Shown in pieces: positions 27,763 through 37,126 of a stretch of 64,000 nucleotides of DNA (the first letter of the stretch is position 1; every line of letters begins with the position of its first letter). The notes beneath the pieces were generated by a model, which saw only the letters and a program-made list of their open reading frames with translations, was not told the origin of the DNA and made no database searches. Both the position numbers and the translations under genes were made by a program. The stretch is from Aliiglaciecola sp. CAU 1673 (GTDB taxonomy: Bacteria; Pseudomonadota; Gammaproteobacteria; Enterobacterales; Alteromonadaceae): the NCBI RefSeq assembly GCF_029223185.1, contig NZ_JARHUG010000019.1:1-64000 (forward strand). Direction: 5' to 3'.

Positions 27763-30326
27763 CCGCTCAAAAATCAAGTGGCTGCAATACTCCATCCGAT
27801 ACCCAAGAAGTGAAAAATTCGATGGAAAACGACACTAAACAAGGCAGCAACCCGTACTGCTGCCACTCATCCAAGCACAAAACACCGGATGATTCGGCAT
27901 GTGAAAGCCATCATCACGAAAAGCATGACAATGTTAAGCCCGACAATGGACAGGCCTGCCATCCTGAACCTGAGCCATCCAGTGATAACCAACAAGATGC
28001 CTGTGAACTGCAGCATAACAGTGACCATCCAGAACGCGGCGGACATTCCCATGCCGGACATTCCCATGCTGAACATTCACATTCATCTACCGAACAATTG
28101 TTGCTTATTGACGGTGCCAGTTGCGCCAGTTGCGTGAACAAGATTGAAACCGCCCTTAACGCTGTGCCCGGCGTTGAAAAGGCGCAGATGAATTTTGCCG
28201 ATCGCTCAGTACGGGTTGTGGGCAATGCCCAGACGCAAGACCTGATTAGTGCCGTGGAAAAAGCCGGTTATCACGCCAAAACCGCCGAACATAGCGAGTC
28301 GGCCGACTTGCTTGAGGAAAAGGAAAAGGCCGACTGGCAGTACTACAAAACCCTGCTTCGGCATACTACTGTGGCCTTGGCTTTAGGTATTCCGCTGATG
28401 CTCTACGGCATGCTGGGCGGTGAAATGTCCATCCACAATGAGACCCAACGTCTGGGCTGGGGCTTAGTGGGACTGGCGACCCTGGCGGTGATGGTTGTAT
28501 CGGGTAGACATTTTTATATCGGTGCCTGGAAATCCCTGCAAAATCATAATGCCAATATGGACACCCTGATTGCCCTGGGTACAGGCACAGCCTGGGTGTA
28601 TTCCATGATGGTCGTGATGTTTCCCGAATGGCTGCCGCAGTTGGCCCGCCACGTCTATTTTGAGGCTACGGCGATGATCATCGGTTTGATTGATTTGGGC
28701 CTGGCGCTGGAGATTAAAGCCCGTGGCAAGACCTCGCAAGCCATCAAGCGCCTGATCGGTTTGCAAGCCAAAACCGCAAGACTGGTTGAAGACGATCAAG
28801 AACGGGATATTGCTATAGACCAGGTGCAAAAAGGCCAGGTTTTGCGGGTGCGCCCCGGTGAAAAAATCCCGGTAGACGGCGAGGTCATTGAAGGCCAATC
28901 CAGTATCGATGAATCCATGCTCACCGGTGAGCCCATGCCGGTGCAAAAATCCACCGGCGATGAGGTGGTGGCCGGTACCTTGAACAAAAGCGGCAGCTTG
29001 TTATTTAAAGCCACCCGGGTGGGCAAAGATACCGCCCTGGCGCAAATTATCAATATGGTAAAACGGGCGCAAAATGCCAAACCACCCATTGGCAGGCTGG
29101 CCGATAGCATCGCCGCTTACTTTGTGCCGGTGGTAATGATCATTGCCATCCTAAGCGCCTTAATTTGGCTTAACTTTGGTCCCGACCCTAGTGTGGCTTA
29201 TGCGGTCATCGCCGCGACCACGGTACTGATTATTGCCTGTCCTTGTGCGTTGGGCCTGGCTACGCCGATGTCGGTGATGGTCGGCGTGGGAAAAGCCGCC
29301 GAAGCCGGAGTGCTGATCCGAAACGGTGAAGCCCTGCAACTGGCCTCGAAGATTGAAGTCATGGTTTTGGATAAAACCGGCACCGTCACCGAGGGCAAGC
29401 CTAAGGTTACCGATATAGTGGTGTTTAATGACACAGACCAGGACCAGGTGCTAAAAGACGTCGCCAGCCTGGAAGCAGGCTCTGAGCATCCCCTGGCCCA
29501 GGCTATTGTGGAGTCGGCCAAAGAGAAAGGCATCACACCGGCGAAAATCCAGAGCTTTAATGCCATCACCGGCCAAGGTGTGGAAGGCGAACTGGCAGGG
29601 TCCCGGCTACTTTTCGGCAACCACAAGCTGATGCAGGACAAATCTGTTGAATTGGGTGACGGCAGACAGCAGGCCCAGCAACTGGCCGAGCAGGCAAAGA
29701 CGCCCATGTATTTTGCCAAAGACGGCAAACTGGTGGCCATTATTGCCGTGGCTGATCCGGTAAAAACCGACTCTGTTTCCGCCATAAAACGTCTGCAGGC
29801 ACTGGGCATTCGCCTGGTGATGCTGACCGGCGATAACCAGGCCACCGCCAAAGCCATTGCCCACCAGGTGGGTATTGATGATTTTATTGCCGAGGTGTTG
29901 CCACAGGACAAAGCCGCGAAAATCGAAGCCTTACAGCAATCCGGCGCCATTGTGGCGATGACCGGCGACGGCATTAACGATGCCCCAGCCCTGGCTAAAG
30001 CCGATGTGGGTTTTGCCATCGGCACCGGTACCGATGTGGCCATTGAAAGCGCCGACATCACCCTGATGCGCGGCTCACTGCACGGCCTGGCCGATGCCAT
30101 TGCGGTGAGCAAAGCCACCCTTGGCAATATTAAACAAAACCTGTTTGGCGCCTTTATCTACAACGTGGCCGGGATCCCGATTGCGGCGGGACTGCTCTAC
30201 CCTTTCTTTGGCCTTTTGTTAAGCCCGGTGATAGCCGGTGCGGCCATGGCCTTTTCATCACTGACGGTGGTCAGTAATGCCAATCGCCTGAGGTTATTCA
30301 AAGTGGGACAAGGGGAAAGATCATGA
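27759..30326 (+). CDS. Copper-exporting P1B-type ATPase
   Basis: 855 residues. The first 110 are Cys/His-rich, with [13 protein letters not shown]. One HMA domain follows ([12 protein letters not shown]), then eight membrane segments, the actuator motif T-G-E-P, the ion-binding C-P-C in I-I-A-C-P-C-A-L-G, the phosphorylation motif D-K-T-G-T, and the hinge [10 protein letters not shown]. It exports Cu+ from the cytoplasm. Coupling to the MerR gene and cupredoxin supports copper rather than zinc. Confidence 0.92.
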   Translation: MTAQKSSGCNTPSDTQEVKNSMENDTKQGSNPYCCHSSKHKTPDDSACESHHHEKHDNVKPDNGQACHPEPEPSSDNQQDACELQHNSDHPERGGHSHAGHSHAEHSHSSTEQLLLIDGASCASCVNKIETALNAVPGVEKAQMNFADRSVRVVGNAQTQDLISAVEKAGYHAKTAEHSESADLLEEKEKADWQYYKTLLRHTTVALALGIPLMLYGMLGGEMSIHNETQRLGWGLVGLATLAVMVVSGRHFYIGAWKSLQNHNANMDTLIALGTGTAWVYSMMVVMFPEWLPQLARHVYFEATAMIIGLIDLGLALEIKARGKTSQAIKRLIGLQAKTARLVEDDQERDIAIDQVQKGQVLRVRPGEKIPVDGEVIEGQSSIDESMLTGEPMPVQKSTGDEVVAGTLNKSGSLLFKATRVGKDTALAQIINMVKRAQNAKPPIGRLADSIAAYFVPVVMIIAILSALIWLNFGPDPSVAYAVIAATTVLIIACPCALGLATPMSVMVGVGKAAEAGVLIRNGEALQLASKIEVMVLDKTGTVTEGKPKVTDIVVFNDTDQDQVLKDVASLEAGSEHPLAQAIVESAKEKGITPAKIQSFNAITGQGVEGELAGSRLLFGNHKLMQDKSVELGDGRQQAQQLAEQAKTPMYFAKDGKLVAIIAVADPVKTDSVSAIKRLQALGIRLVMLTGDNQATAKAIAHQVGIDDFIAEVLPQDKAAKIEALQQSGAIVAMTGDGINDAPALAKADVGFAIGTGTDVAIESADITLMRGSLHGLADAIAVSKATLGNIKQNLFGAFIYNVAGIPIAAGLLYPFFGLLLSPVIAGAAMAFSSLTVVSNANRLRLFKVGQGERS

Positions 30327-30676
30327 TGCTGGTGAATCTGTTGGGTTTGGCCCTGATTGGCCTGATTATCTGGTGGTTTTGGCTGTATAAGGCGGAAAGC
30401 CAGCCGGTGAGCGATGGACAGGTAAAAATTTTGGTGAAGGATGGCAGCTATCAACCGGCCAAACTTACCCTTAAGGCCGGCACACCGATAACGTTGGTAT
30501 TTCAGCGAGAGGACGCGTCGCCCTGTGCAGAGCTGGTGGTATTTCCCAGCCTTGAGCTGAGCGAAACCCTGCCCCTGGGTAAATCTGTCCGTATACAACT
30601 TCCTCGCCTGGATAAGGGAAACTATCCCTTTCATTGCCAGATGCAGATGTATCGCGGGGAAATAACGGTTGTTTAA
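30323..30676 (+). CDS. Membrane-anchored cupredoxin-like protein
   Basis: 117 residues with an N-terminal membrane segment (residues 2-20) and a cupredoxin domain of the EfeO/plastocyanin type. The likely copper ligands are in P-C-A-E and F-H-C-Q-M-Q-M. Its ATG overlaps the ATPase stop (ATGA). It may receive copper exported by the ATPase in the periplasm. Confidence 0.8.
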   Translation: MMLVNLLGLALIGLIIWWFWLYKAESQPVSDGQVKILVKDGSYQPAKLTLKAGTPITLVFQREDASPCAELVVFPSLELSETLPLGKSVRIQLPRLDKGNYPFHCQMQMYRGEITVV

Positions 30677-30697
30677 CCAATTTGATTGGAGAAACCC

Positions 30698-30943
30698 ATG
30701 AAACTATCTACTTTACCCTTCGCCCTTGCCTGGGCGGGGGCGGCATTGGTGTTCTATCTGGTGCTTGCCATTTTGCTATGGTTGCTGCCCGGTCCAATGA
30801 ATATGATGATGCATAGCGATATGCAGCAAGGCGATTGGCAGATGGGGCTGATTGGCTTGTTGCTGGGGGGAGCGGCCTTGGCCGCCCTTTTCTTTGTCTG
30901 GGGCTATCTGGTTGCGTTTTTTTATAATCGTATTAACGGTTAA
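30698..30943 (+). CDS. DUF5676 small membrane protein
   Basis: 81 residues with two membrane segments (about 8-30 and 50-75) and a Met-rich loop (M-N-M-M-M-H-S-D-M). It matches the DUF5676 family that accompanies copper genes. ATG 30698 is chosen, with TTGGAG ahead. Function is unknown; the Met-rich loop suggests copper contact. Confidence 0.7.
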   Translation: MKLSTLPFALAWAGAALVFYLVLAILLWLLPGPMNMMMHSDMQQGDWQMGLIGLLLGGAALAALFFVWGYLVAFFYNRING

Positions 30944-30963
30944 CTGTTTGGGCATTAATTACC

Positions 30964-30984
30964 GGTCAACATCTCATGTTGGCC
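30964..30984 (+). terminator. Possible terminator of the copper operon
   Basis: GGTCAACAT (30964-30972) pairs with ATGTTGGCC (30976-30984), one pair being G-U, around a three-base loop. It is followed closely by CAGTTTTCT. It would end the merR-ATPase-cupredoxin transcript. Confidence 0.45.
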
Positions 30985-31069
30985 CAGTTTTCTGCATTCC
31001 TCCGATGACATCACGGCCCTTTGTTTAAACTACACTTTACAAGCCTTAATCAATCAAAGAAGAACTAGT

Positions 31070-31441
31070 ATGAACCCCAATCCTGTAGGCTGGTTTGAAA
31101 TTCCGGTCACCGATATGGAACGCGCAAAGGCCTTCTATCAGTCCGCATTTGGCTACGGTTTTGAAATGATGGACATGGGCCCGGAAAAAATGGCCATGTT
31201 TCCTTTTGACCATGAGCAGCCCAATTGCAGCGGCGCTTTGGTCAAAGGTGCGGGCTACCAACCCATCAGCCAAGGCATTTTGGTCTATTTTAGCGTCGAA
31301 GAAGTCACGCAGACCCTAAATAAGATTGAGAAGGCCGGCGGCAAAACTGTGCAGGAAAAAATGCCCATCGGTGAGCATGGCTTTATTGGTTTATTTTTGG
31401 ATACCGAGGGGAATCGTTTGGGGCTGCATTCCCGTGAGTAA
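31070..31441 (+). CDS. VOC-family (glyoxalase-like) protein
   Basis: 123 residues, one vicinal-oxygen-chelate fold: G-W-F-E-I-P-V-T-D-M-E-R-A-K-A-F-Y at the start and L-F-L-D-T-E-G-N-R-L-G-L-H-S at the end. Substrate unknown; members include glyoxalases, dioxygenases and resistance proteins. AAGAAG precedes the ATG. It stands alone. Confidence 0.82.
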   Translation: MNPNPVGWFEIPVTDMERAKAFYQSAFGYGFEMMDMGPEKMAMFPFDHEQPNCSGALVKGAGYQPISQGILVYFSVEEVTQTLNKIEKAGGKTVQEKMPIGEHGFIGLFLDTEGNRLGLHSRE

Positions 31442-31516
31442 TGGGTTGAATCACAAAGACACAGGGCAGTTCTGATCTTATGGTCTTGCTCCGTGGGTCT
31501 CACTGCGTAGTTAAGC

Positions 31517-32203
31517 CTACTTCAACCAACTAAATGACTTAGCCAGAAACGCCTCGGTATTTTCCTTTACGACTTCGCCGTGGGCCATGACTAATATTTT
31601 CGGCTGCCAAGACAACATTTTTTCAAAGTGATGGCGGGCCTGGGTTTTGCCGAATATAAAGCTTAAACGCCAATCCAGCGGCGTCTTGCCCTTTGGCGCA
31701 AGAATACCCGCGCCCTTGGCAAGGATCTTTTGCCACCAGTTAAATTCATGGCCGGAAAAGTTTTCCACCAAATCCGTTACCACCAGGGTTTTGGAATCCT
31801 TATGGAAAAACACGCACTCTTGCATCGCCGGTGAGCCGGAAAATAGCAGCTGTTCGATCTCCCCTTGCCACGGCCAGCTGCATGAGGCGTTTAACGAACC
31901 GCTAAAATCAATGTCAGTGCGTTTCTTAATAACTTCATCGGTACCGTAAGCTTGTGCGCTGGGATAGGCTGTTTGCCAATCCGGCAAAAAAAGGTGGTGC
32001 AATTGATTTGGGGCTATCAGGTAAGTAACCTTACCCAGAGATTCAAGCTGGACTTTAATGGCGGAGGTTAAGCGGATGGGGCTATGCACCCACAGCTCGC
32101 CGCTGCTGAGTCGAACTACCGTCATACGGGTAGAATAGGGCAAACAAAAAAACGGCACGGATTCGCCATCATATATCCATATATTACGCGCGAGTTCTTC
32201 CAT
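31517..32203 (-). CDS. DUF4336 protein, metallo-beta-lactamase-like
   Basis: 228 residues matching DUF4336 (I-W-I-Y-D-G-E near the start and S-G-E-L-W-V-H-S-P-I-R-L-T). Related to the metallo-beta-lactamase fold (L-I-A-P-N-Q-L-H-H is a likely metal segment). Catalytic activity is not established. ATG 32203 with AAGGGAAA ahead is preferred over the frame start at 32260. Confidence 0.75.
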   Translation of the reverse strand: MEELARNIWIYDGESVPFFCLPYSTRMTVVRLSSGELWVHSPIRLTSAIKVQLESLGKVTYLIAPNQLHHLFLPDWQTAYPSAQAYGTDEVIKKRTDIDFSGSLNASCSWPWQGEIEQLLFSGSPAMQECVFFHKDSKTLVVTDLVENFSGHEFNWWQKILAKGAGILAPKGKTPLDWRLSFIFGKTQARHHFEKMLSWQPKILVMAHGEVVKENTEAFLAKSFSWLK

Positions 32204-32393
32204 GTTGTGTTTCCCTTGTGGCCAATCCAATTGGGCCCATCTTATATTGCCTGCTGACACTTTTCCTCAGTATATCGGCCAGTTATCTTAACCTCGCCGC
32301 CAGTTTCCCCCGAAAAACTGAGCTGTTTGAATTGGTACATCTGATGCAGAAAAACACCTAATCGCAGTCAATCCCAGAGAAAGGCGCTGGTTA

Positions 32394-32603
32394 TCAGCAG
32401 CAACAATCGCCCTTCTGAACCGGTGGACATTTCACCGTGCCGTAAGAGCAATACACACAACAATCACCAGGTTTAGGTTTTAACAGGGTTTTACAAGACT
32501 GGCATTCATAGAAAAACTGACATGCGTTGGTGGGCATGATTTCTTCTTTACTATGCCCACAATAAGGACAGGTAATCACCGTTTCTAAAATTACATCTGC
32601 CAT
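32394..32603 (-). CDS. GDCCVxC-domain small metal-binding protein
   Basis: 69 residues with 12 cysteines: C-P-Y-C-G-H, C-Q-S-C, then P-G-D-C-C-V-Y-C-S-Y-G, ending G-D-C-C-C. This is the GDCCVxC-domain family, a putative zinc or heavy-metal-binding protein often near mercury or copper genes. AAGAGAAAA precedes the ATG. Confidence 0.82.
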   Translation of the reverse strand: MADVILETVITCPYCGHSKEEIMPTNACQFFYECQSCKTLLKPKPGDCCVYCSYGTVKCPPVQKGDCCC

Positions 32604-32617
32604 TATTTTCTCTTGTT

Positions 32618-33469
32618 TTAAACATTCGCGAAGTCATGGTGAATAGCGGTAATTCTTCCCCGCCAATAGGGTTTCTCGCCGGACTCGGTTAGCCAAGCCA
32701 CTTCGCCTTGCATTGGAATACGCATTCCGTTTCGCTCCTGGTAGTTCCAAAAACGCCCTTGCCAGGGGGTGGGTACACAGTTTTTTCCATCGAAACGCCC
32801 CCTTGCAGGCGAATAGACTCGGGTAATTTCGCCTCTGTCGTTAAAGGTAAACCGCAAACTGACGCTGACATCGCCGTCAACCAGGCTGGCCCAGGCACTG
32901 TTGGCATCTTCTGCCTGCCATTGGACACCCTGGCTGGGCAGCAATGCTGAGGGATACCAAGCCGCTTCAGCCAGATAGCGCATCAGTTCGCCTTTGGCGA
33001 TCTCTTGCTTATCCTGCAGGCGCACTAAGGGCAGAATACCCCACAGGCTGGCTTTTAATATCCCCTCACCTGCCACGTAGGCATCATGCACCCAGGCCCA
33101 AAGCCCCGGTGCCACCTTTATTTTGCCGTACCAATCGAAGCCGGGGCGCGAGGTTGTGACAATCTGATCAGATGTGAAGGGCTTCCAATCTTTCTTATCT
33201 TTGCCCATGTTGAAGGTGCCTTGGTGCATAACCTCGATACGCTCCACCACCGACTGCTTGTCCTTTAAGGCCATGCAAAAAAATCGCTGTACTATATCCG
33301 GAAGATCACGCAACTCAGTAACATCCGCCCGACAAACCGGCCTCTTTTGACGGTGCAGCAACAGACGTTCTTGCAGTCGCTGACCAAACTGATACCACCG
33401 AAATACGCCAATGGCCAAGACCAGCAGCAACAGAATGACAATGGATATGAAAAACACAGACGTACTCAT
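32618..33469 (-). CDS. DUF6544/DUF6920-like membrane-anchored protein
   Basis: 283 residues: one N-terminal membrane segment (residues 5-23), then a soluble domain with L-P-D-I-V-Q-R-F-F and W-Y-P-S-A-L-L-P-S-Q-G-V-Q-W, which resembles a widespread uncharacterised family. No enzyme motif is seen. It overlaps the upstream nitroreductase gene by ATGA. Confidence 0.65.
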   Translation of the reverse strand: MSTSVFFISIVILLLLVLAIGVFRWYQFGQRLQERLLLHRQKRPVCRADVTELRDLPDIVQRFFCMALKDKQSVVERIEVMHQGTFNMGKDKKDWKPFTSDQIVTTSRPGFDWYGKIKVAPGLWAWVHDAYVAGEGILKASLWGILPLVRLQDKQEIAKGELMRYLAEAAWYPSALLPSQGVQWQAEDANSAWASLVDGDVSVSLRFTFNDRGEITRVYSPARGRFDGKNCVPTPWQGRFWNYQERNGMRIPMQGEVAWLTESGEKPYWRGRITAIHHDFANV

Positions 33470-34449
33470 ACACTGACCAGCAAATCGTCGAGGTGACGTC
33501 TGGAACTGGCCGGCAACTCTTGGGCCGGATATCCCATACGCAGCAATATTTGAGGGTGGGCTTCACCTAATAGTTCGCTAAGTTCCTGTCTAAGCGCGGC
33601 AATCTGAATAGGTTGATTTGAATAAGCACTTTGTAACCCGTGCTGGCAACCTTGCTGCAATAGTCGTTGCAATGCCTGGCCGGTGCAAAGCCAATCTTCT
33701 CTGCTATCGCCCTGGCTGCATAGAAGCAGCAGTAAAGGAGCTCCCTCGACCAATTGCTTATCTTTAGCGCCAATGCCCTTACCCATATTCAGGAAACGTA
33801 CCGCCATTTTTGCCAAGGGCGCCAGCAAGCGTGACACCGCCAATCCATCGCCTTGCTGTTTGGCGTGTATCCAGGCAGCCAGTTCATGCCGCCAGGCTGG
33901 ATTGTTCCACTGAATTTCATCACCCCGTTGTACCAGTTCCGCTATTTGATGTTTATGCGACCCATTGTCCAGCCACACCAGGTAGATGCCTTCCCAATTC
34001 GCCGCTTTCTCTATGTCTTGTCGCACTAGTGATGGGATGGTTTCTTCTTTGAAAGGCTTGCGATGAGTACGTCGCTTATCCATATAACTGGCAAGCATGC
34101 CTTCCTGAACAGGGCTAAAGCTTGTCTCTGATATCAAAACACTGGCCACAAGTTCAGGCTTAAGGTCATCGGGAAAAAGCTGAATCTTGGCATCAAAACC
34201 CAAACTTGCCGCAGTAAGGCGCAGATTCATCAGTGCGCAACCACAGCTAATCATCAGCTCACGGTCTTGAGGATCATTGATTGGCAGGGCCCGGCTGTCA
34301 TCGGCAAAAAGGTAAATGGTTGAGTCCTTAACGCCAAAGCGCCAGGGCTGGGTGTTATGGCTGGAGGGAGCATAGCTGGCCAGACGAAGCATAGACCTTA
34401 TTTCAGGCGCAAGGCGTGATGCATTTAAGCGCTCGTTCGTTTTTCGCAT
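33466..34449 (-). CDS. Acg-type nitroreductase-family protein
   Basis: 327 residues. A-S-Y-A-P-S-S-H-N-T-Q-P-W-R-F at residues about 23-37 is the FMN-binding start of the nitroreductase superfamily, and the longer length and second half match Acg/Rv3131-like members. ATG 34449 is chosen because the frame start at 34476 is TTG without a Shine-Dalgarno. Substrate unknown; Acg-like proteins may store flavin instead of catalysing. Confidence 0.82.
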   Translation of the reverse strand: MRKTNERLNASRLAPEIRSMLRLASYAPSSHNTQPWRFGVKDSTIYLFADDSRALPINDPQDRELMISCGCALMNLRLTAASLGFDAKIQLFPDDLKPELVASVLISETSFSPVQEGMLASYMDKRRTHRKPFKEETIPSLVRQDIEKAANWEGIYLVWLDNGSHKHQIAELVQRGDEIQWNNPAWRHELAAWIHAKQQGDGLAVSRLLAPLAKMAVRFLNMGKGIGAKDKQLVEGAPLLLLLCSQGDSREDWLCTGQALQRLLQQGCQHGLQSAYSNQPIQIAALRQELSELLGEAHPQILLRMGYPAQELPASSRRHLDDLLVSV

Positions 34450-34568
34450 TGACCTGTATCTGGAATTACATGGCAATACTGAGCAGTGTAGTACCTAAAC
34501 CTTTTTCGCCACTTGCGATAGATCAATCCCGGCGGCCAGCATTGACCAGGAATTGAATAGCTATGCTA

Positions 34569-35888
34569 TCACTTCTTGAGTAAATACGCCGCCAGAGCCT
34601 CAAATGCCGGCAAAGAAGTTGGATCTATATGGGCATTTTTAGCTTTAGGGAAGGATGCAAAACGCACAACAACCATTTGCGCGACAGGATCTATATAAAT
34701 GGTCTGTCCATGTACGCCCCTTGCTGAATAGGCGCCGTGCTTATTGTGTAGCAGCCACCACATACTTTTATAACTTCCTCCTACCAAGGAGGCATATCCG
34801 GCCTTGGTAAAAACCTGTTTGTCGCCCCCAGCGCGAATATTGTCGACGACCTGCTTAGGAAAGAGTTGCTCACCATAAAGCTTGCCGCCATTAAGCATCA
34901 ACAAACCGAGTCGTCCAAGATCGCGCAGTCCTGCACTGAGACCACCGCCGGCAAATGGCGTACCCAGGGCATCCACTGTCATATAGCCATCCTGCTCTGC
35001 CCCTATCCTCTGCCAAATGCGCTTTGATAATAGCCTGGTGTAATCCTGTCCTGATACCCGAGAAATAATCCATCCCAGCGCATCGGAATTTACCGTTTTG
35101 TAGCCAAAGGCCTGGCCGTGCTCCCCAGACTTGCGGACGCCTTGCAGATATTCGAAATAGCCATTGGGCCCCACATAGTCTTTGGCTTTAGGTAAAGGGC
35201 TTGCCGCTCTTGAGTATTGCCAGATATCGGCATTAGGATCGGCATAGTCCTCGCTGTAATCCAGCGCCGTAGTCATATCCATTACCTGGCGCACCGTGGC
35301 GCTACCAAAGGCGCTGTTTTTAAGTTCCGGAATGATGCTGTCTACCCTGGCACTTTCATCCAATTTGCCTTCGACCACCAGGATTTCCGCCAATAGGCCC
35401 GTTATCGACTTGGTCATTGACATAGCGGCATGTTTGCCCAATTCATCCAGACAGCCCAAATACCTTTCGTATACCACTTTGCCTTTGTGCAACACCAAGA
35501 TGCCATCGGTATAGTTGGCCGACAGCGATTCTTGCCATGTCATTTGGGTATTGCTGCCCGTTGGCATAAAGCTTATATCGTCAATACCGGGGTCTAAGTC
35601 ATACTCCAGGGCCTTGGGGGCGCCAAGGCCCCGTGAAACCTGTTTAGTGGGCATCAACTCGCGAATATGGCAAACCGTCCAGCGCATCTTGGGAAAACTG
35701 AAGAAATCAGATTCAGGCTGCATAATGCGTTTGTGTTCGGGAGGCGGAAAACCCTGCATCCATTGCATCACATTGGGATCTGACATATTGCTATCTAGTA
35801 AACTCTGGGCCCGTCCATCATCTATTTGCAGCACTGACAGACTGCAACAAAGCAACATAACTCTCTTCAGATTATTAGGTGATTTCAT
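34569..35888 (-). CDS. Serine hydrolase, class C beta-lactamase/esterase family
   Basis: 439 residues with an N-terminal signal-like segment. Catalytic motifs are S-M-T-K (S-x-x-K), Y-K-T-V-N (Y-x-N-like, spaced by one more residue) and H-G-Q-T in place of K-T-G. These fit the 6-aminohexanoate hydrolase/EstB-like branch, not a true beta-lactamase. Probably periplasmic; substrate unknown. Confidence 0.82.
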   Translation of the reverse strand: MKSPNNLKRVMLLCCSLSVLQIDDGRAQSLLDSNMSDPNVMQWMQGFPPPEHKRIMQPESDFFSFPKMRWTVCHIRELMPTKQVSRGLGAPKALEYDLDPGIDDISFMPTGSNTQMTWQESLSANYTDGILVLHKGKVVYERYLGCLDELGKHAAMSMTKSITGLLAEILVVEGKLDESARVDSIIPELKNSAFGSATVRQVMDMTTALDYSEDYADPNADIWQYSRAASPLPKAKDYVGPNGYFEYLQGVRKSGEHGQAFGYKTVNSDALGWIISRVSGQDYTRLLSKRIWQRIGAEQDGYMTVDALGTPFAGGGLSAGLRDLGRLGLLMLNGGKLYGEQLFPKQVVDNIRAGGDKQVFTKAGYASLVGGSYKSMWWLLHNKHGAYSARGVHGQTIYIDPVAQMVVVRFASFPKAKNAHIDPTSLPAFEALAAYLLKK

Positions 35889-35918
35889 AGTCGGAGGGGT
35901 CCTTATCGGTATTGGTCG

Positions 35919-36755
35919 CTAGCGCAAAACAGGCTTCCAGTTTGCTTCTTGGTCCAGACAAAAGGTGACGTCTTTATCGATGGTGTTTGTGTCGTGTTGT
36001 TTAATTTGATAATTGAGCAAGCGGCACATTTCACCCTCTGCCGGTATGTATTGCTTTTGTGATATCACGCCGCTTCGACCTGATTGCGGATTGGACCAAC
36101 TAAGGGCGTTGATAGCCCTATCGGTCTGTAACAAGATAGCGGTGTTTTTCCTGAGTAAAGCCAAATCCTGCTCTGTAATGGCCGCCGTTTCCGTTACGCC
36201 GCTGTTAAACAGGGCTTTGCCTAATCCGCCGAGAAACTCAAAGGGCATTTTGACAATGCCTGACAATACTCCTGTCACCGCACCCTCGGTGGCAACCTTG
36301 CCAATCTGTTTGGCTTCTCTGACAATGTTGTCCGCTTGCGACAACATTGGCGGAAGAGCTTCACGGGTTGTTTCCACTTCATCCAGTATCGATGGAACCA
36401 TCAGACGCACGGCTTCAGCCTCCGCCAGCACGCCGGGAATATGGTGGTTGATGGCATTAATCTCCTCAAGAATCGCCGGGAAGTGCTGCCTGACGGCTGC
36501 TATCTCCTGCAGAATCAGCGGTACTTGTTCTCTGGTCAGGGACACTTCTTGCAAAATATCTGGTACCGGTGCCCTTAGTTGCTCAGCTTCTGCTATCAGC
36601 GCCTCGATTTGCCTTGCCGTTTTCTCCACCTCTATGATCGCCCTGGGGATCTGAGCATTTAAATCCGCCAGTTTAAGGGCAAAAAAACTGATGGCAGCCG
36701 CCAAACACACCACACTGATGGCCAGCAAGCCGAGAAAGAATGATCTCGTGTCCAT
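35919..36755 (-). CDS. Membrane-anchored protein with eight 14-residue repeats
   Basis: 278 residues: one membrane segment (residues 6-30), then residues 36-147 form eight consecutive 14-residue units. A consensus is x-P-x-I-L-x-E-h-x-x-h-R-x-x, for example V-P-L-I-L-Q-E-I-A-A-V-R-Q-H. Pro recurs at position 2 in six or seven units. The array is followed by a Gly/Ala segment and a C-terminal domain with two cysteines. No family is recognised. A periodic helix with a proline every 14 residues suggests a long curved periplasmic rod. Confidence 0.72.
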   Translation of the reverse strand: MDTRSFFLGLLAISVVCLAAAISFFALKLADLNAQIPRAIIEVEKTARQIEALIAEAEQLRAPVPDILQEVSLTREQVPLILQEIAAVRQHFPAILEEINAINHHIPGVLAEAEAVRLMVPSILDEVETTREALPPMLSQADNIVREAKQIGKVATEGAVTGVLSGIVKMPFEFLGGLGKALFNSGVTETAAITEQDLALLRKNTAILLQTDRAINALSWSNPQSGRSGVISQKQYIPAEGEMCRLLNYQIKQHDTNTIDKDVTFCLDQEANWKPVLR

Positions 36756-37126
36756 ATTCAGTCCCGCCCTGTTTTATCCATCTTGTTTATTGGGTTGCAT
36801 GACACACCACTGTTGTCCTTCTCCAGAGAATCATTGCCTGTTAATTTTTCCCGCTTTCTATTACCCGGTATTGTGGGCGTTGGTCCATTGAATACCGAGC
36901 ATTTTGCTTTTTGTGCCAAAACAACATAGTGCATGGATTGGATTGTTGCATCTGCAATGGTGTTGGCATGAAGAGAATTGCTCTTGTTCGCTGAGAGCCG
37001 GCAAATGATTCTATTTGCAGTTCTGTCTTGGGTTTGCTCCAGATCAAGGCTTCGTTCGGCTTTTCTGCAATGCATGGGATCTTGAAGTAGACTCAATGCT
37101 ATTCGTTTTGAAATCAAGGGATTGCC
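36756..37126. other. Intergenic region without a convincing gene
   Basis: A minus-strand frame of 119 codons from a TTG at 37117 ends two bases before the next gene, but it lacks a Shine-Dalgarno sequence and recognisable domains. The segment probably carries divergent promoters for the 14-residue-repeat gene and the symporter. I see no clear -35/-10 pair. Confidence 0.5.

Noticed and set aside
27759-30326. P1B ATPase considered a zinc or cadmium exporter
   Set aside because: The C-P-C motif alone is shared, but the cop neighbours and cupredoxin support copper.
34569-35888. Serine hydrolase considered an antibiotic-resistance beta-lactamase
   Set aside because: The third motif is H-G-Q-T in place of K-T-G and the protein is longer, so an esterase or amidase is more likely.
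36758-37117. 119-codon minus-strand reading frame
   Set aside because: It starts with TTG without a Shine-Dalgarno sequence, has no recognisable domain and reads like a random frame; it is described as intergenic.
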